A DNA stretch of 17,410 bases, taken from positions 1 through 17,410 of the forward strand of contig CAIYYW010000343.1 in assembly GCA_903930515.1 (NCBI GenBank), read 5' to 3'. This document shows positions 14,205 through 17,410 of the stretch, one piece after another. The position numbers and the translations under genes were made by a program. This stretch comes from an uncultured delta proteobacterium (GTDB taxonomy: Bacteria > RBG-13-61-14 > DRUE01). Below the pieces are notes generated by a model, which was given only the letters and a program-made list of their open reading frames with translations, searched no databases and was not told the origin of the DNA. The first letter of the stretch is position 1. Each line of letters opens with the position of its first letter.

Positions 14205-16301
14205 ATGAAAGAGCGGATCAAAATATTGGTTTTCGCGGTCCTGGTCTCAATGCTGTTCGGGATGGTGGATTATCTTTATGGGTACCTCCAGGAGATTCCG
14301 GGATTTAAGGCCGAGGGCCTCTATTATATGTGCCTGAGCCTGCTCTGGGGGCAATTGATCTATCTCAGCGCCGGAGCGGCTCTGGGAATTTTATTCGCGG
14401 CCGCCACGCTCATGTTCCGGAAATTTTTACAGCCCCGCCAGGACCTCTTCGGGATCGAACTCGGGATTCTGACCGGAATCTTTGCGTTCCTGTTGCTGGC
14501 CGCGATCACTCCGAGCGGGAATAAATGGAGGCTGTTCGTGACCCTGGACTTGGCGGCCGTGCTCGCGGTTTTCATCGGGTACGGGGTCAAGGTTTTCTGG
14601 AGCAGGTTTTTGGGGCATTGGCTGGGAGGGCCGGTGAAAGGCATTTTTATTCTGACCCAGGCCCTGCTCCTGGCCGCGGCCCTGATTATGCTCTGGATTT
14701 TGAAATTGCCGATTTACGATCGGGCCAAGGTCTTTATGTTGGCGGCCGCGGCCGGAGTTTTTTTCCTGGCGATTTTCTGGGCCAGGTTTTGTTTCCGGAA
14801 AAAAAACGCCCTCGCGATCCTGGCCTATTTGGCGACGGCTTTGATCTGCCTGTCGCTGCCGCTCCTCGGGTATCGGGGTGATCCGAAAGTTTTGACCGCG
14901 GGCAAGCCCAAGAATGAGTTGAATATCATCTGGATCATCGCGGACGCCTGCCGGGCGGATAATCTGGGGATCTACTCCGGAAACGGTTTGACCCCCAACC
15001 TGGATCAACTGGGCCGGGAAGGAGTGCTGTTCAAGAACGCCTATTCTAATGCGCCCTGGACCGTGCCCAGTATGCTCAGTATGACCAGTTCCCTATATCC
15101 CTCTATTTTTCAGTCGGTGTCCCGCTTCGGCATTTCTTACGGGGCAAGCCCGAAGCTGGAATTTTTTTCCGAGCGCCTTCAAAAATACGGGTACCAGACC
15201 CGGGCGGTCACCGCTAATTACCTGCTCGGCAACCGCGAGCTGACCCTGCGCGGATTTGACCGGGGCGACACCTTTTATTACCGATACCGGCTCCAGCGGG
15301 TCCGGTATTATCGGGTGATCCTGAAGGTCCATTATTTGACCCGGAGATTCCTGGGCCTGACCATGCTCCCGGACACCACCCGGATGGTCACCGAAAAGGG
15401 GCAGGAATCGCTCCGCGAGGCAAGGCGTCCCTTCTTCCTCTATCTCCATTTTATGAACCCGCACGACCCTTATAATCCGCCCGGGAAATATCTCAAGCAG
15501 ATCAAATACCAGGGCGTGCTCCGGTCGCCTTTTTATGTCAACGACCCGTTCCACCTTGAGGAGGACAAGGCTCATCCGCAGGAAGCGGACATCAAGATGG
15601 GTTTTTATTTTTTGAGCAAAGCGGACCAGGTTTTCATCCGGGATTTGAACCTGGGCAATGTCCGGTACCTGGATGAAAAGATCGGCGAGTTGATGAAGAC
15701 GATCCGGGAGCTGGGCCTGGAACAGAACACGGTGGTGATCTTTGCCGCGGACCACGGCGAGGAGTTCTGGGAACACGACCAGTGGGCGCACGGCCATTCG
15801 CTTTATGACGAGCTTTTGCATATCCCGCTGATCATCCGGGGGCCGGGGCTGAAGCCGAGGGTGATTGAGGAGCCGGTGGCGATGATCAACCTGGTGCCGA
15901 CCCTGGCCGAGTTGATCGGGATAGCGCCGAACCCGGATTGGCAGGGGAAATCGTTTTTACCCGCGCTCATTGATGAGACCTACCGGATTGCCCCGGAGCC
16001 GATTTTTGCCGAAGGCACGATCCGTCCCGAGGAGCTGAAAGCGGTCCGGACCCCGGAATACAAGATGATCATCGGGGCTATGAGCGGGAAAAGACTGCTG
16101 TTCAATCTGGCGGAAGACCCGAAGGAGCTTAAAAATATTTATCAGCAGGATTTATCGGAGGCCGAGGCGCTGCGGGAAAAAATCAAACTCTGGCAGGCCC
16201 GGGACCAGACCCTCAAGTCCAAGCTCCAGGTCCGCAGCCTCACCCCGGAAGAGCGCAAGGAATTTGACGAGCGGCTCCGAGCCGCGGGATACATTAAATA
16301 A
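14205..16301 (+). CDS. Seven-TM sulfatase/alkaline-phosphatase-superfamily enzyme with Thr nucleophile
   Basis: A 698-residue protein with about seven hydrophobic helices in residues 5-223, then a sulfatase-fold domain facing outward. Metal-site motifs: IIADACRADNLG (Asp247), nucleophile region NAPWTVPSM with Thr286, NPHDPY (His420), AADHGEEFWEH (Asp516, His517) and AHGHSLYDE (His531). Classical sulfatases have Cys or Ser followed by x-Pro-Ser-Arg there, which becomes formylglycine; Thr cannot be converted. Thr nucleophiles are known in the same superfamily in lipoteichoic acid synthase and phosphoethanolamine transferases, so a phosphotransferase or phosphodiesterase acting on envelope lipids or glycans is more likely than sulfate ester hydrolysis. 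A C-terminal charged helix (about 645-695) follows the domain. The gene stands alone on the plus strand, divergent from the GH94-like gene. Substrate unknown. Confidence 0.85.
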   Translation: MKERIKILVFAVLVSMLFGMVDYLYGYLQEIPGFKAEGLYYMCLSLLWGQLIYLSAGAALGILFAAATLMFRKFLQPRQDLFGIELGILTGIFAFLLLAAITPSGNKWRLFVTLDLAAVLAVFIGYGVKVFWSRFLGHWLGGPVKGIFILTQALLLAAALIMLWILKLPIYDRAKVFMLAAAAGVFFLAIFWARFCFRKKNALAILAYLATALICLSLPLLGYRGDPKVLTAGKPKNELNIIWIIADACRADNLGIYSGNGLTPNLDQLGREGVLFKNAYSNAPWTVPSMLSMTSSLYPSIFQSVSRFGISYGASPKLEFFSERLQKYGYQTRAVTANYLLGNRELTLRGFDRGDTFYYRYRLQRVRYYRVILKVHYLTRRFLGLTMLPDTTRMVTEKGQESLREARRPFFLYLHFMNPHDPYNPPGKYLKQIKYQGVLRSPFYVNDPFHLEEDKAHPQEADIKMGFYFLSKADQVFIRDLNLGNVRYLDEKIGELMKTIRELGLEQNTVVIFAADHGEEFWEHDQWAHGHSLYDELLHIPLIIRGPGLKPRVIEEPVAMINLVPTLAELIGIAPNPDWQGKSFLPALIDETYRIAPEPIFAEGTIRPEELKAVRTPEYKMIIGAMSGKRLLFNLAEDPKELKNIYQQDLSEAEALREKIKLWQARDQTLKSKLQVRSLTPEERKEFDERLRAAGYIK

Positions 16302-16310
16302 ACGGACAAC

Positions 16311-16323
16311 CGCGCCGGGCGCG
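16311..16323. other. Small GC hairpin in the convergent gap
   Basis: CGCGC / GCGCG with a 3-base loop lies in the 35-base gap between the convergent sulfatase-like and metallophosphoesterase genes. No T run follows on either strand, so it is not a convincing intrinsic terminator, although it could mark the 3' ends of either mRNA. Confidence 0.3.
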
Positions 16324-16336
16324 TGAAAGATAGGTT

Positions 16337-17335
16337 CTAAACTCCCGGGGTTTCCCGTGATCCGGGTTCGGAAACCAGAGACTTTTTTCTCCCGTGGGCC
16401 ATCCGGGAAAAAATTAAAACCACCACCACCACCACCAGGCCGATGGCCGTTGCCGGCCAGTATCTATACCAGGCCAGGAGCAGATATTTTTCCAGCCGAT
16501 CCTGATTCGGGATGTTTCCCAGGACCACCCTTTGCGCCTGGTATTGTCCGTCCTGGACCCGGAGCAATAAATATCCATAACTGGGAATATCTTTTTTCTG
16601 GGGAGCGCCGGCTTCCCCGGTGATGTAAACGGGGATCCCCTCGTATGAAAAAGCCATATAATCGTGGATATGGGAGCTGAAAATGGCGCTCACCGGATAG
16701 CGATGAGCCACTTCCATCAACCGCCCGGTCTGTTCCAACGACAGGCTATGCGGCTTGCCCCGATACAGGGTATAAGGAGGCTGGTGCATCATCAGAAAAA
16801 TTAGCTGCGCGCTCCCGGCCTCGGTCTTTAAGACCTGGTCCATCCATTTCAGTTCCGCGTCAAATTCCTTTTCCTCAACATTGTCAATCACCACGAACAA
16901 GGCCGCGCCCGCCTTGAGCCAGTAATGCCTGCTCCCGAAATATTTTTCATATAATTGATGTCCCCCGTCCCGATCCAGATCGTGGTTTCCGATCGCGGTA
17001 TAAACCGGAAAATTCCCCTGGCTCTCGTTCAGTTCATTAACGAAAAAATCAAAATTCGCTCTTTCTCCCCGCGAAACCAGATCCCCCAGAAGGAAGGCAA
17101 AATCGGATTTGGTTTTCGCGTCCAATATATTTTTTTCCATCGCCTCGGTATTTGTCCGGCAATCGCCCATCACCGCCACGACAAAACGGTCCGGATTCGG
17201 CAAACTGACGGCTTGGTTCCTGGGCAAATCCAAGGTTTCGGAAGCCCCGGAGAGACGACCAAAGGCTAAAAATGTTGAAAAAATCAGAAGCAGGATTAAC
17301 GCGGTAATCTTTCCCGCTTTGGCCCTGAGCTTCAT
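16337..17335 (-). CDS. Exported, membrane-anchored calcineurin-type metallophosphoesterase
   Basis: A 332-residue protein with a signal peptide or N-terminal anchor (residues 1-33, ending near LSGASE), a metallophosphoesterase domain and a C-terminal TM helix (about 289-311) followed by a basic tail. The five family blocks are seen: VMGDCR (Asp58), LLGDLV (Asp85), IGNHD (Asn117, His118), MMHQPP (His184) and SSHIHDY (His222, His224; usually GHxH). It probably hydrolyses phosphomono- or diesters on the outer face of the cytoplasmic membrane; substrate unknown. ATG 17335 is preferred over an upstream in-frame TTG (17383) because it begins a typical positively charged signal sequence. No Shine-Dalgarno or clear promoter is visible in 17336-17410, an A/G-rich stretch on this strand. 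The C-terminal TM contains six consecutive valines encoded by GTG repeats. It converges with the sulfatase-like gene. Confidence 0.85.
   Translation of the reverse strand: MKLRAKAGKITALILLLIFSTFLAFGRLSGASETLDLPRNQAVSLPNPDRFVVAVMGDCRTNTEAMEKNILDAKTKSDFAFLLGDLVSRGERANFDFFVNELNESQGNFPVYTAIGNHDLDRDGGHQLYEKYFGSRHYWLKAGAALFVVIDNVEEKEFDAELKWMDQVLKTEAGSAQLIFLMMHQPPYTLYRGKPHSLSLEQTGRLMEVAHRYPVSAIFSSHIHDYMAFSYEGIPVYITGEAGAPQKKDIPSYGYLLLRVQDGQYQAQRVVLGNIPNQDRLEKYLLLAWYRYWPATAIGLVVVVVVLIFSRMAHGRKKSLVSEPGSRETPGV
16419..16436 (+). repeat. Trinucleotide repeat (ACC)6 inside the metallophosphoesterase gene
   Basis: Six perfect ACC units on the plus strand are read as GTG codons on the minus strand and give the Val run in the C-terminal membrane helix. 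It keeps the frame if units are gained or lost, changing helix length by one residue per unit. Confidence 0.9.
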
Positions 17336-17410
17336 ATCATTTTTCAATAATCCATCGGATTCAAAAGGAAAATTCCCTCTCAAATCTTTTATTTCTTCTT
17401 CTTCCCTTTA

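Noticed and set aside
14197-16301. Annotation of the 698-residue protein as a formylglycine-dependent sulfatase.
   Set aside because: The residue to be modified is Thr, not Cys or Ser, so the activating modification cannot occur.
1-17410. Check for tRNA or rRNA genes, CRISPR arrays, IS elements, prophage genes or defence systems.
   Set aside because: No cloverleaf, repeat-spacer array, transposase, integrase or defence-related domain was recognised; nearly all sequence is explained by metabolic and envelope genes.

Overview
This looks like a chromosomal segment of an uncultured Gram-negative-type bacterium of moderately high GC content. It carries 14 protein genes, no RNA genes, no IS element and no CRISPR. 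The phylum cannot be fixed from this window. Signal peptides, a secreted GH94-like enzyme, a membrane-anchored sulfatase-fold enzyme and an intergenic palindromic repeat would suit one of the little-cultured phyla found in anoxic or sediment settings, but that is a guess.

Region 1 (1-5674, minus strand): a tightly packed tryptophan operon in the order trpE-trpG-trpD-trpC-trpF-trpB, cut by the window edge about 15 codons before the expected end of trpB. Genes overlap by 4 or 14 bases or lie 1-19 bases apart. A near-consensus sigma70-type promoter lies immediately before trpE and leaves almost no 5' UTR, so there is no room for a classical attenuator. A three-codon frame Met-Gly-Trp-stop overlaps the trpE start.

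Region 2 (5698-6767, minus): a membrane-anchored SGNH/GDSL hydrolase with its own promoter and an apparently leaderless start.

Region 3 (6791-11333, minus): a well-bounded four-gene operon, in transcription order an IolM-like zinc dehydrogenase, an IolO-like TIM-barrel epimerase, a second zinc dehydrogenase and an IolN-like creatininase-fold hydrolase. It has a consensus-like promoter with an 11-bp palindrome over the -10 box, and a strong intrinsic terminator. The gene set matches the Thermotoga-type route from inositol through scyllo-inosose and 3-dehydro-scyllo-inosose to 5-keto-L-gluconate and D-tagaturonate. The usual Gfo/Idh/MocA inositol dehydrogenase (IolG) is absent from the window and a second medium-chain dehydrogenase is present instead. 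This is the most interesting system here.

Region 4 (11384-14026, minus): a large, probably exported GH94-like carbohydrate-active enzyme directly upstream of the cyclitol-type operon. It may release its substrate from a glycoside.

Region 5 (14168-17410): divergent from region 4 is a seven-TM sulfatase/phosphatase-superfamily enzyme whose nucleophile position is Thr, also apparently leaderless. It converges on a membrane-anchored metallophosphoesterase.

First genes trpE, the SGNH hydrolase and the sulfatase-like enzyme all have a -10 box 8-14 bases before the start and no Shine-Dalgarno sequence, while most genes inside operons have good ones. This suggests leaderless initiation is common in this organism. 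No stretch above 300 bases lacks a gene; the longest gaps are 14027-14204 and 11213-11383, both holding promoters.
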